Assembly: GCA_017431585.1 (NCBI GenBank)
Contig: JAFRKU010000030.1
Span: forward strand, 1-9,624
Direction: 5' to 3'
DNA: 9,624 nucleotides
Source of the DNA: a bacterium
GTDB lineage: Bacteria > Patescibacteriota > Microgenomatia > UBA1400 > PJMF01
A model generated the notes under the pieces. The model was given only the letters and a program-made list of their open reading frames with translations, had not been told where the DNA came from and searched no databases. Positions 1 through 6,812 of the stretch are shown here, piece after piece (the stretch's first letter is position 1; every line of letters starts with the position of its first letter). The translations under genes and the position numbers were made by a program.

Positions 1-39
1 TAGTTCTTTTAGAAAGAAGAGGCAAAATAAAAAGGAAAT

Positions 40-1809
40 ATGACGAAACAAAATTGTAAAAGTTTGTTGTTTCTGGCGGCCTTGGGAGTAATGGCTGGCG
101 TGGGCGTGCGTTTGGCACAAGCCCAAACGGCTTCTACGCCTTCTGTGGATCCGCTGGTGGGCGTGAGTGGTTCGACCACCACCCAAATTCAAGACAGCAA
201 CGATGGTCAGGGTGAAACTGTCCAGACCCAGATTAGCGGGGCCGATCGGGCGCAAACCACAGCTGTGGGCAATGCGATCAATGCTTTGGGCACTTCAGCT
301 AATGGCACTTTCGCGGCTAACCCGAATGTAGGCAGCAGTATTAATGGTACCACGACCACCGATGGTTCCATCATGTACACCACTTTGGAAGTGGGCGCAC
401 AAGTGGAAGCAGCGGCTAAAGACGGTGTGATCCGGATTTTGGTACCGACGGCGACTGATGCAGCACACATCAGTGATACTGAAGGTGCCTGGAACGCGGG
501 GACACCGCTGCAAGGGGCTTTTGTCATTGACAAAAATGCTTCTGGTGACAAAGTACCGGCGGTGACTTGTCCGGCAGATACAGCCAATATCACGTTTGGT
601 ACGCCGACGATGAACTTGACCGGTGTGTTTTACGATGCGTCCACCAATACCGAGTTGACGGTGACACAAGCGGCGGCGATGACGGATAAATCGAAGTTGG
701 TCCGTTATTTGGCTTTCAGCTGTCCTTACACTGGCGACGGCGAATATTTGTCTGACGTGTTTACGGCGGGCTCGCGCACTGATGGTGGCGTGTCCACGGC
801 CAACGCGATTCGCATTTCCGGTCTTATCAATCCGGTGGCGGAAAAAGACAATGAAAACGTCCAAGAAGCGGTGACAATTCCGGGCAAAATCCAATTTTTG
901 ACCAGTGAGTTTAAGTCTGATGCCGCGGCAGCTGCCACCACAGCCTCTGATATGAGTACTTATGCGGCAGCGACCAAGACTTCGGCTGGTTATCGGGTGA
1001 GTGAATACGACGTGATGATTTCCACCACTTCGCAAGAAGTGCTGGTGAAAGCGCGGATTGACTACCAGATTGCCTTCCAAATTCTGGGCGTGGAAAAAGG
1101 TGACAAGACCGTGTGTGCGGAGGAAACCACCAACGGCACGACTGTCGCTTCCACCCCGCTTTTGGTGGACTACGGTATGCCAACTACGGGTGTCCCGGTG
1201 TATGCGGCCCAGAAAATTTGGGTGAATTCGAGTGCTCAGAATGGCTACAAAGTGACGGTGGCGCAAAATAGTAATATGACGCGCCAAGATATCACGGTCC
1301 AGGGCGCGACGGATCGGACGGCCATTTGTAATGGCACCGGTAGCAACGGCACGACTGTGACCACTGATGGCGTTTTGGCCAGCGGTGATATCAATCGCGA
1401 TTGTATCCCGAATTTCGGTTGGGATAAGTCTGGTGGAGCATTGGCAGTGGGTACAGCTGACACTTGGGCGTCTGGACAAACCGGTCTGGGTTTCACGGTC
1501 AAGGCTGCGCCAGCGGAGGAGAGATCCTTGCCGGCGGGTGCGATTCGGGGCACGGCTAGCGCGGGAAGCAGTGACGACGGCGATTATTTCTCCACAGGGA
1601 CGAAATATGCCCGTTTCCCGACGCGGACTGGTCGGTTTGATTACCAAACCGCTACGACGACGGCTGACAATTTCAAGACGATTGCTTACAGCGACGGCGT
1701 GGGCCAATTGCACATGTATGACGTGTGCTACAAATTGGTGCTTGATGCCCAGAATAACGCTGGTGTGTACGACAATGAAATTGTCTACACCATCACCGCG
1801 TCTTTGTAA
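40..1809 (+). CDS. Large secreted protein of unknown function
   Basis: I do not recognise this 589-residue protein as a named family. It has a clear Sec signal peptide: basic start (K3, K7), hydrophobic core at about residues 9-23, and a VRLAQA cleavage context that predicts cutting after A28. The mature chain is rich in Thr, Ala, Gly, Ser and Asn, with many N-G-T/S motifs. It has six cysteines (C177, C228, C359, C430, C455, C563), an even number compatible with three extracellular disulfides. No second membrane segment, LPXTG motif or other anchor is visible. The stretch NGYKVTVAQNSNMT (about residue 400) and the C-terminal VYDNEIVYTITASL end resemble the beta-strand style of bacterial surface or pilus-like beta-sandwich proteins; this is inference only. 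The ATG at 40 follows AAGGA at 32-36 with a short 3-nt gap. A strong hairpin follows the stop, so it is probably the last gene of its transcript. Confidence 0.85.
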   Translation: MTKQNCKSLLFLAALGVMAGVGVRLAQAQTASTPSVDPLVGVSGSTTTQIQDSNDGQGETVQTQISGADRAQTTAVGNAINALGTSANGTFAANPNVGSSINGTTTTDGSIMYTTLEVGAQVEAAAKDGVIRILVPTATDAAHISDTEGAWNAGTPLQGAFVIDKNASGDKVPAVTCPADTANITFGTPTMNLTGVFYDASTNTELTVTQAAAMTDKSKLVRYLAFSCPYTGDGEYLSDVFTAGSRTDGGVSTANAIRISGLINPVAEKDNENVQEAVTIPGKIQFLTSEFKSDAAAAATTASDMSTYAAATKTSAGYRVSEYDVMISTTSQEVLVKARIDYQIAFQILGVEKGDKTVCAEETTNGTTVASTPLLVDYGMPTTGVPVYAAQKIWVNSSAQNGYKVTVAQNSNMTRQDITVQGATDRTAICNGTGSNGTTVTTDGVLASGDINRDCIPNFGWDKSGGALAVGTADTWASGQTGLGFTVKAAPAEERSLPAGAIRGTASAGSSDDGDYFSTGTKYARFPTRTGRFDYQTATTTADNFKTIAYSDGVGQLHMYDVCYKLVLDAQNNAGVYDNEIVYTITASL

Positions 1810-1827
1810 AAAGTACGGACCAAATTC

Positions 1828-1856
1828 AATCCCACCCCAAATTGGGGTGGGATTTT
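1828..1856 (+). terminator. Intrinsic terminator after the secreted-protein gene
   Basis: An 11-bp GC-rich stem (arms 1828-1838 and 1844-1854, core CCCACCCC / GGGGTGGG) encloses a 5-nt AAATT loop. It is followed by a short T run ending at 1856. It lies 18 nt after the stop codon at 1809. The T tract is only four bases, so efficiency is uncertain. It sits just upstream of the rpsF promoter and separates the two transcription units. Confidence 0.8.
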
Positions 1857-1867
1857 GGGAAAAAGTG

Positions 1868-1876
1868 TGTTATAAT
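1868..1876 (+). promoter_or_regulatory. Extended -10 promoter for the rpsF operon
   Basis: TGTTATAAT is a perfect TATAAT preceded by TGn (extended -10). No convincing -35 hexamer lies 16-18 bp upstream; that space overlaps the preceding terminator. Predicted transcription start is near 1883, giving a leader of about 78 nt before the rpsF ATG at 1961. The TGnTATAAT pattern recurs at 5161 and 6901. Confidence 0.75.
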
Positions 1877-1882
1877 AGAGAA

Positions 1883-1960
1883 AGTTCAATCGCTCGAGGC
1901 CGTTCTTGCACGCGACTTTGAGTCCAGCGAAACGATTGGATGGAGAACAGGAAGGAGCAC
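1883..1960 (+). promoter_or_regulatory. Structured 5' leader of rpsF (candidate autoregulatory RNA)
   Basis: The leader can close into a stem pairing 1885-1892 (TTCAATCG) with 1933-1940 (CGATTGGA): seven Watson-Crick pairs and one G-U. It encloses a small GACT/AGTC hairpin (1914-1917 with 1921-1924) and a GGCCG segment at 1898-1902. The stem ends 9 nt before the Shine-Dalgarno sequence. In several bacteria the S6:S18 complex binds an rpsF leader through a CCG-containing bulge. A CCG is present here, but I could not establish the known motif, so the regulatory role is inference. Confidence 0.35.
1949..1957 (+). promoter_or_regulatory. Strong Shine-Dalgarno that fixes the rpsF start
   Basis: AGGAAGGAG lies just before the ATG at 1961. 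It would fall inside the coding region if the upstream in-frame ATG at 1940 were used. This places translation initiation at 1961. Confidence 0.75.
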
Positions 1961-2281
1961 ATGCTGGTAGAAAAACAAAATCCAGTGCGCGACTATGGGT
2001 TGACGTATCTGGTCGGGACAGGTTATACGACCGCCGAAATGAACGCTATTCAAGATGCGGTAGTGTCTTTGGTGGGCAAAAATGAGGGTAAAATCCTGGA
2101 AACCCAAGATTGGGGTAAAAAAGAATTGGCGTATCCGATTGCTAAAGATGGCCACACTTACACGGAAGCGGTGTATACGCACGTGATTTTGCAGTTGCCG
2201 GCTAGCCGGGTGCGCGAGTTGACGCGCAGTATCGAGTTGAAACGAGAAGTTTTACGGAGTTTAGTGGTAGTCAAGGCCTAA
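1961..2281 (+). CDS. rpsF: 30S ribosomal protein bS6
   Basis: Small-subunit protein S6 binds the central domain of 16S rRNA as a heterodimer with S18, which is encoded two genes downstream. The 106-residue product has the family hallmarks in order: an N-terminal first strand RDYGLTYLV, the signature WGKKELAYPI near the middle, and a C-terminal REVLRSLVVVK strand. Length fits the usual 95-130. An in-frame ATG at 1940 would add seven residues, but the Shine-Dalgarno sequence at 1949-1957 and the typical S6 N-terminus favour 1961. It is the first gene of the operon and lies 15 nt before ssb. Confidence 0.95.
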   Translation: MLVEKQNPVRDYGLTYLVGTGYTTAEMNAIQDAVVSLVGKNEGKILETQDWGKKELAYPIAKDGHTYTEAVYTHVILQLPASRVRELTRSIELKREVLRSLVVVKA

Positions 2282-2296
2282 GGAAAGAGAGAAAAC

Positions 2297-2782
2297 ATGT
2301 CCGCAAGATCTTTGAATAAAGTGCTATTGATCGGTAATTTGACGCGGGATCCGGATTGCCGGTACACGCCGAATCAGACTTTGGTGTGTTCTTTTGGCCT
2401 GGCGACAAATCGCGAATGGTCTAGCAGCAACGGCGAGAAACAATCGAGCGTGGAATACCATAATCTGGTGGTGTGGAGTCGGTTGGCGGAAATTTGCCGC
2501 GATTATTTGCACAAAGGCAATAAAATTTACGTGGAAGGCAGATTGCAGACTCGCGATTGGCAAGGCAAAGATGGCGTCAATCGGCGCACGACCGAGGTGA
2601 TCGTGGAAAACATGATTATGCTATCGGCCAAAGGCGAAGGCCGAGGCAGCTATGACGGCGGCTACGGCGGCGACAACATGGGCGCGCCAGCGAGCAAGCC
2701 AGTGGAGGCGGCGCCGGTGAGTGAACCGGCGGCGGAGGAAGTGGACGTGCCGGTGGATGATGATAGTGATATTCCTTTTTGA
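2297..2782 (+). CDS. ssb: Single-stranded DNA-binding protein
   Basis: SSB coats single-stranded DNA during replication, recombination and repair and recruits partners through its C-terminal tip. The 161-residue protein has an OB fold at about residues 4-110: the opening LNKVLLIGNLTRDPDCRYTP, then VEYHNLVVWSRLAEICRDYLHKG, then KIYVEGRLQTRDW. A Gly/Ala/Pro-rich flexible linker follows (about 115-150), then an acidic tip ending DDDSDIPF, the canonical interaction motif. Purine-rich AGGAAAGAGAG precedes the ATG. The position between rpsF and rpsR is the classic bacterial arrangement. Confidence 0.96.
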   Translation: MSARSLNKVLLIGNLTRDPDCRYTPNQTLVCSFGLATNREWSSSNGEKQSSVEYHNLVVWSRLAEICRDYLHKGNKIYVEGRLQTRDWQGKDGVNRRTTEVIVENMIMLSAKGEGRGSYDGGYGGDNMGAPASKPVEAAPVSEPAAEEVDVPVDDDSDIPF

Positions 2783-2810
2783 GGAAGGGTGAGGCAATTA
2801 GAAAGCAAAT

Positions 2811-3053
2811 ATGATGAGAAAAAAATCTAAAACGGCGGCGCGGGCAAGCACTCGCTCGAGTCGCGTGGCGATGCCGGAAGGCTATAAATTTACGTATAAA
2901 GACGTGGACATGCTGAAAAATTTCATCAGCGGTCAGGGCATGATTATGCCGCGGGGCAAGACGGGCTTGAGCCAAAAGCAACAGCGCCAGTTGGCGATTG
3001 AAATCAAACGGGCGCGCCATTTGGCTTTGTTGCCGTTTGTGCAAACGATGTGA
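2811..3053 (+). CDS. rpsR: 30S ribosomal protein bS18
   Basis: S18 joins the 30S platform together with S6. The 80-residue protein carries the family core: FTYKDVDMLKNFIS, then the basic loop MPRGKTGLSQKQQRQL, then the C-terminal signature EIKRARHLALLPF. The N-terminus is short and lysine/arginine-rich and lacks zinc-binding cysteines, so it is the zinc-free form. Two adjacent ATGs (2811 and 2814) could start it; no strong Shine-Dalgarno sequence decides between them. No rplI follows, unlike in many bacteria; this gap would fit CPR lineages reported to lack L9, but rplI could be elsewhere. Confidence 0.95.
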   Translation: MMRKKSKTAARASTRSSRVAMPEGYKFTYKDVDMLKNFISGQGMIMPRGKTGLSQKQQRQLAIEIKRARHLALLPFVQTM

Positions 3054-3060
3054 AGACGAA

Positions 3061-4323
3061 ATGAAGTGGAAACTGACACAAAACCGATTGCTACAGGGGC
3101 TGGAATGGTTGCTACTTTTGGCGGTGGGTTTTGTGATTGGGGCGATGGCCAGTGAGTGCGGTTGGCTGGCCGCCTGGCGACGTGGTCAGGCGAATAGCCA
3201 GACGGCTTACCGGATTACCTACAGCGGCCAGCCAAAGGCTTACAAAAACGTGGATTTCGATCTTTTCTGGGGCGTGTGGGATTTGCTGGATCGCAAGTAC
3301 TATAAACCCGACGAAATGAACGGAGAAAAGATGGTGGACGGCGCGATTGCGGGCATGGTAGCGGCGCTGGGCGATCCTAATACCATGTATATTCCGCCGG
3401 AGTATTACGAAATTAACCAGGCTGACATGGCTGGCGAGTTCGGGGGAATTGGGATCGAGATGACGTATATTGATGGCCTGGTGGGTGTGCAAGCGCCTAT
3501 TACGGATACACCGGCGGAGAAAGCTGGTTTGCAGGCAGGTGATGTGTTGGTTCATGTACGCGATGATCAGGCGGGGGTGGATGAGGATATGTATAATTGG
3601 TCGCTGACGCAGGCACAACAGAAATTGCGTGGGGCGGTGGGGACAAAAGTGGTGCTCTCGGTGGTGCGCGATGGCTACAATGAGAATCAGCCGTTTGAGG
3701 TGGAGCTGGTGCGGGCAGTGATTAAGGTGGATTCGGTGAAGTTGGATTTCAAACAAGACGCGGCGGGACGGGAGATTGCGTATATTCAGCTGACGCGATT
3801 TGGCGAGCAAACGTATAAAGAGTGGAACTCGTCTGTGACAAAAATCTTGGCACATCAACCCAAAATCGCGGGAGTGATTTTGGATATGCGCAATAATCCG
3901 GGTGGTTATTTCGCCGAGGCGATTCACGTGGCCAGCGAATTTGTGGCCGACGGGGTGGTGGTGCGAGAAAAAGGAAAAACGAGTGATGATGCTTACACGG
4001 CGTCTGGTAACGGGCGGCTGACGAGCGTGCCGGTGGTGGTGCTGGTCAACGGCGGGAGCGCGAGTTCTTCGGAAATCGTGGCGGGAGCTTTGCGGGATCA
4101 CAAGCGGGCGCAGCTGGTGGGGGAGACCACTTTTGGCAAGGGGACGGTGCAAGAGCGCTTGCCATTGGTGAATGATGCGGGTTTGAACGTGACCATCGGC
4201 CAGTGGATGCTACCCAGCGGTCAATGGATCAACGAAGACGGAATTAGTCCAGACGTGGAGGTGAAAAATGACCCAGACACACCCGAAGATGAAATACTCG
4301 AGCGGGCACTCACCCTATTTTAG
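3061..4323 (+). CDS. Membrane-anchored S41 carboxyl-terminal processing protease with PDZ domain
   Basis: S41 (CtpA/Prc/Tsp) proteases degrade or trim envelope proteins from their C-termini. The 420-residue product has an N-terminal membrane segment at about residues 14-31 (LEWLLLLAVGFVIGAM). A PDZ domain at roughly 115-215 begins around GEFGGIGIEM and contains DTPAEKAGLQAGDVLVHV. The S41 core follows. The catalytic serine is S335 in GGSASSSE, the lysine is K360 in FGKGTVQ, and Q364 lies four residues on; the 25-residue Ser-Lys spacing matches the family. The ATG at 3061 is 7 nt after the rpsR stop. An earlier in-frame ATG at 2998 lies inside rpsR and would put a non-signal stretch before the membrane segment, so it is rejected. 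The family is clear; substrates are unknown. Confidence 0.93.
   Translation: MKWKLTQNRLLQGLEWLLLLAVGFVIGAMASECGWLAAWRRGQANSQTAYRITYSGQPKAYKNVDFDLFWGVWDLLDRKYYKPDEMNGEKMVDGAIAGMVAALGDPNTMYIPPEYYEINQADMAGEFGGIGIEMTYIDGLVGVQAPITDTPAEKAGLQAGDVLVHVRDDQAGVDEDMYNWSLTQAQQKLRGAVGTKVVLSVVRDGYNENQPFEVELVRAVIKVDSVKLDFKQDAAGREIAYIQLTRFGEQTYKEWNSSVTKILAHQPKIAGVILDMRNNPGGYFAEAIHVASEFVADGVVVREKGKTSDDAYTASGNGRLTSVPVVVLVNGGSASSSEIVAGALRDHKRAQLVGETTFGKGTVQERLPLVNDAGLNVTIGQWMLPSGQWINEDGISPDVEVKNDPDTPEDEILERALTLF
4257..4263 (+). promoter_or_regulatory. Shine-Dalgarno inside the S41 gene
   Basis: GGAGGTG ends 4 nt before the ATG at 4268, within the final codons of the S41 protease gene. It supports the unusually long 56-nt overlap between the two protease genes. 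Confidence 0.7.
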
Positions 4324-5128
4324 CATTGGCCAGGCTTTGGCTGGTTATTTGCGAGCGACGGGTTGGTTTTTGATTATCGCTGGTTTGCTGGCGGTGGCGG
4401 TGTGGTTGTTTTTAAATCGGCATAATTTGTTGCGGATGCCAGGCGAACCGGTTTTGAGCACGCAAGTGTGGCAAGTGAGCGGGGACGTCCGAGAGGGAGT
4501 GTTGGTGAGCCGGCGGCGCCAGGAAGTGGGTGGTCTGGCGAGTGAGGAGGCGATAGGCCAGACCCTCACGCTGGCGGCGGCGGCGAATTTTGCTTCGCAG
4601 GGTCACGCTTTGCTGAGCGAGGATAAACGAGTGTGGACGGCGGCGCACGTGGTGCCGACGGAGACGGAGTTGTATTTTTATAATCAATACGTGGGGTTGC
4701 TGGCGATAAAAGATTGGTACATAGATGTAAATTATGATTTGGCGGCGGGAGAATTGACGGCGGAAAGTGTTCAAAATTTGTCTAATTTTGATCAAATTTC
4801 GTCTACAACCGGCGATAGTTTGCCGGCAGAAGGCACACATGTGCTGACATGGAGCGCCACGGACAATGCGCCGACTTTGGTGCATGGCAATATTGCGCGA
4901 TATGGCAAGAAAATTTCGTTGCAGGAGGCGTGGGGTGAAGTTCGGCAGAACCAGTTGGAGGTGATCGAGTTGACGATGGATAACACTTTGGGCGACTCAG
5001 GGAGCCCGGTGTGGACTGGTGACGGCCGCTTGGTGGGCTTGATCGTGGGCGTGGATCTGGCAGACGAGCATACGACTTACGTGGTGCCGGCGGCGGCGAT
5101 AAGCGAGGCGAATTTGGTGGCACGCTAG
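4268..5128 (+). CDS. Membrane-anchored trypsin-fold (S1) serine protease
   Basis: This 286-residue protein is a predicted envelope serine protease of the chymotrypsin/trypsin fold. A single membrane helix at about residues 32-49 (GWFLIIAGLLAVAVWLFL) is followed by an exposed protease domain. The triad is visible: H127 in TAAHVV, D157 in NYDLA, and S244 in GDSGSPVW, followed by a GRLVGLIVG strand. There is no PDZ domain after it, unlike HtrA/DegP, so it is a minimal protease. The gene starts in another frame inside the end of the S41 gene, with 56 nt of overlap. The start is supported by the Shine-Dalgarno sequence at 4257-4263; a start at M8 would lack a comparably placed signal. The shared operon suggests coordinated envelope proteolysis with the S41 enzyme. 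The substrate is unknown. Confidence 0.85.
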   Translation: MTQTHPKMKYSSGHSPYFSIGQALAGYLRATGWFLIIAGLLAVAVWLFLNRHNLLRMPGEPVLSTQVWQVSGDVREGVLVSRRRQEVGGLASEEAIGQTLTLAAAANFASQGHALLSEDKRVWTAAHVVPTETELYFYNQYVGLLAIKDWYIDVNYDLAAGELTAESVQNLSNFDQISSTTGDSLPAEGTHVLTWSATDNAPTLVHGNIARYGKKISLQEAWGEVRQNQLEVIELTMDNTLGDSGSPVWTGDGRLVGLIVGVDLADEHTTYVVPAAAISEANLVAR

Positions 5129-5160
5129 GGACAATTGGGGCGATGGCCCGAAGGGAGCGA

Positions 5161-5169
5161 TGGTATAAT
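5161..5169 (+). promoter_or_regulatory. Extended -10 promoter giving a leaderless trpS message
   Basis: TGGTATAAT is a perfect extended -10 with no evident -35. Only seven bases separate it from the trpS ATG at 5177, so the predicted start of transcription (about 5176-5177) coincides with the start codon. No ribosome binding site could fit in the message. Confidence 0.75.
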
Positions 5170-5176
5170 AGGGCAT

Positions 5177-6541
5177 ATGTCAAAAATCATTCTCACGGGC
5201 GTGACGCCGAGCGGTAGCAGTTTGCATGTGGGCAATTATTTTGGGGCCCTCAAGCCGCTGGTGGATTTGGGCACGGCGGGCAATCAGGTGTATTGCTTTG
5301 TTTCGGATTTACATGCGCTGACGACGGTGCAAGATCGCGCTACGTTGGAAAACAACGTGAAAAATGTAATCATAAATTACTTGAGCTGCGGTGTAGAGGC
5401 CCAAAACTTCGTTTTTTTCCGGCAATCGGAGGTGGCGGAGCACGCGCAATTGGAGACGATTTTGACCAATTACGTGGGGCTAGGGCAAATGAAACGAATG
5501 CACGCCTATAAGGACAAGCTGGAAAAGGGCGTGGATACGGAAAATATTAACATGGGGCTTTTCAATTACCCGATTTTGATGGCGGCTGATATTTTGCTGT
5601 ATGGGGCGCAAGGTGTGCCGGTGGGCGCCGACCAAAAACAACACGTGGAAATTGCTCGTGACATTGCGCAAAATTTCAATAAGAAGACTGGGACGCAGAC
5701 CTTGGTGCTACCGGAGCCGATCATTAGCGACCAACTGGGACGCTTGGTGGGGACGGATGGGTCGCGGAAAATGAGTAAAAGTTTGGGCAATGTGATCGGG
5801 ATTTTTGATGACTATAAAGTGATCGAAAAGCAAATTATGAACTGCTACACCGATCCGAAGCGGAAAAGCGCGAGCGACCCGGGCACGGTGGAGGGCAATC
5901 CGGTGTTTTTGTACCATGATTTGTGGAATGAGGACAAGGCGGAAGTGGCGGAGTTGAAACGGCGCTACCAGGCGGGCACGGTGGGCGACGTGGAGGTGAA
6001 ACAGCGTTTGTTGGTGGCGCACAAAAAGTATTTTGCGGCTATCCGGGCGCGGAAAGGGCATTTTGAGCAAAATCCGGCTGAGGTGGCGCAAATTTTGGCG
6101 GTGGGCGCGGCGCGGGCACGCCTGGTGGCGGCGCAAACGCTGGCGAAGGTGTACAAGGCGGTGGGTTTGAGTGCACAATTCGTCAAGCCAGAAGTGATGG
6201 TGAGCCAGCCGCGACCAGTGGTGAGTTTTGATAATTTTGCGCGGGTGGAGTGGCGCGTGGGCCGGGTGATAGAAGCCAGCGAGCCGGCGTGGAGTAAGAA
6301 ATTGATTGAACAAAAGGTGGATTTTGGGCCGCTGGGCGTGCGGACGATTTTTTCGGGCTTGCGGGCGTGGTACACGGCGGCGGATTTCACGGGTCGCAAT
6401 TTTGTGTACGTGACGAATATCCCGCCGCGAAAAATGGGGGATTTTGTGAGCGAAGGTATGATCGTGGCAGCGACGGATGAAATGGGCGTGCCGCAACGCT
6501 GGGAAGTGGCGGGAGCGGCGCCAGGGACGGTGGTGGGGTGA
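5177..6541 (+). CDS. trpS: Tryptophanyl-tRNA synthetase with C-terminal EMAPII/Arc1p-like tRNA-binding domain
   Basis: The enzyme charges tRNA-Trp with tryptophan in the cytoplasm. The class I catalytic core fills about residues 1-325. It has the HIGH-type motif HVGN at 17-20 after GVTPSGSS, the TrpRS signature GADQKQHVEIARDIAQNFN, and KMSKS at 198-202. TrpRS usually ends near 330 residues; this protein has 454. The extra part, about 349-450, is a tRNA-binding OB domain of the kind seen in MetRS C-termini, Trbp111 and EMAPII: FARVEWRVGRVIEA, then RTIFSGLRAWY, then NIPPRKMGDFVSEGMIVAA. The domain probably raises tRNA affinity (inference). The ATG at 5177 is chosen because it gives the normal TrpRS N-terminus and sits at the promoter's start point; the in-frame TTG at 5135 lies upstream of the -10. 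Confidence 0.94.
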   Translation: MSKIILTGVTPSGSSLHVGNYFGALKPLVDLGTAGNQVYCFVSDLHALTTVQDRATLENNVKNVIINYLSCGVEAQNFVFFRQSEVAEHAQLETILTNYVGLGQMKRMHAYKDKLEKGVDTENINMGLFNYPILMAADILLYGAQGVPVGADQKQHVEIARDIAQNFNKKTGTQTLVLPEPIISDQLGRLVGTDGSRKMSKSLGNVIGIFDDYKVIEKQIMNCYTDPKRKSASDPGTVEGNPVFLYHDLWNEDKAEVAELKRRYQAGTVGDVEVKQRLLVAHKKYFAAIRARKGHFEQNPAEVAQILAVGAARARLVAAQTLAKVYKAVGLSAQFVKPEVMVSQPRPVVSFDNFARVEWRVGRVIEASEPAWSKKLIEQKVDFGPLGVRTIFSGLRAWYTAADFTGRNFVYVTNIPPRKMGDFVSEGMIVAATDEMGVPQRWEVAGAAPGTVVG

Positions 6542-6556
6542 CGTGTTTCCAGATGA

Positions 6557-6589
6557 TGCGGGAATAATGCGGCAATTGTGCGGGAATAA
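6557..6589 (+). repeat. Three tandem 11-bp repeats after trpS
   Basis: TGCGGGAATAA, TGCGGCAATTG and TGCGGGAATAA follow one another without gaps; copies 1 and 3 are identical. A close relative of copy 2, TGCGGTAATTG, recurs at 6877-6887 in the hairpin next to the following gene's promoter. Function is unknown. Confidence 0.7.
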
Positions 6590-6615
6590 CTTCGGGCAAG
6601 CGGAGTAGCTGCAAG

Positions 6616-6737
6616 TGGCAATCGCAAGCAAGCTCTCATCTCACCGTGACTGGCTCGTCGCTGCGCCTTGCTTCTGACTGGCAACAACGGCGCACGCCGA
6701 GCGCCACAGTTCGATGTGAACTCGCTTGCGATTGCCA
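6616..6737. repeat. Long imperfect palindrome (REP/MITE-like element or structured RNA)
   Basis: Terminal arms 6616-6632 and 6721-6737 are inverted copies matching at 16 of 17 positions. Nested pairs continue inward: 6634-6640 with 6713-6719 (6 of 7), GCTCG 6653-6657 with CGAGC 6698-6702, TGCGCC 6662-6667 with GGCGCA 6689-6694, and TTGC 6668-6671 with GCAA 6681-6684, leaving a 9-nt loop. The whole unit could fold into one long hairpin. No T run follows, so it is not a standard intrinsic terminator. The layout and the GCAATCGCAAGC-type ends resemble interspersed palindromic repeats found in multiple copies in many bacterial genomes, but only one copy is visible here. Confidence 0.6.
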
Positions 6738-6768
6738 GCTTAGGCAAATTATTGACACGTGGAGTCTT

Positions 6769-6812
6769 TTGTACTGACATTGTACTGACAATGTACGGAC
6801 ATTGTACTGACA
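6769..6812 (+). repeat. Four-copy 11-bp iteron array
   Basis: Four contiguous 11-mers, TTGTACTGACA, TTGTACTGACA, ATGTACGGACA and TTGTACTGACA, differ only at the first base and one internal base of copy 3. A degenerate TGAC/CGAC series continues with GAC at 6817, 6827, 6836 and 6846, spaced 8-10 bp; another GAC at 6754 is exactly two periods before the first copy. The period is close to one DNA turn, so each copy faces the same side of the helix. This suggests a protein-binding array upstream of the 6920 gene. Confidence 0.75.

Noticed and set aside
295..1713. Long minus-strand open frame of 472 codons
   Set aside because: It lies wholly antisense to the secreted-protein gene. Its Arg/His-rich composition is typical of a reverse-frame shadow, and it has no domain or ribosome binding site.
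1940..1960. Upstream ATG for rpsF at 1940
   Set aside because: The Shine-Dalgarno sequence at 1949-1957 would be inside the coding region, and the S6 N-terminus fits a start at 1961.
2998..3060. ATG at 2998 as start of the S41 protease
   Set aside because: It lies inside rpsR in another frame and places 21 unrelated residues before the membrane segment; the ATG at 3061 is simpler.
5135..5176. TTG start at 5135 extending trpS by 14 residues
   Set aside because: It lies upstream of the -10 element, has no ribosome binding site, and the added residues are not TrpRS-like.
6752..6780. Consensus TTGACA at 6752 as a -35 of a further promoter
   Set aside because: At 17 bp spacing the downstream hexamer is TGACAT, a poor -10. 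The TGAC is better explained as part of the iteron series.
6769..6812. CRISPR array
   Set aside because: The repeats are 11 bp and contiguous with no unique spacers, and no cas gene is present.
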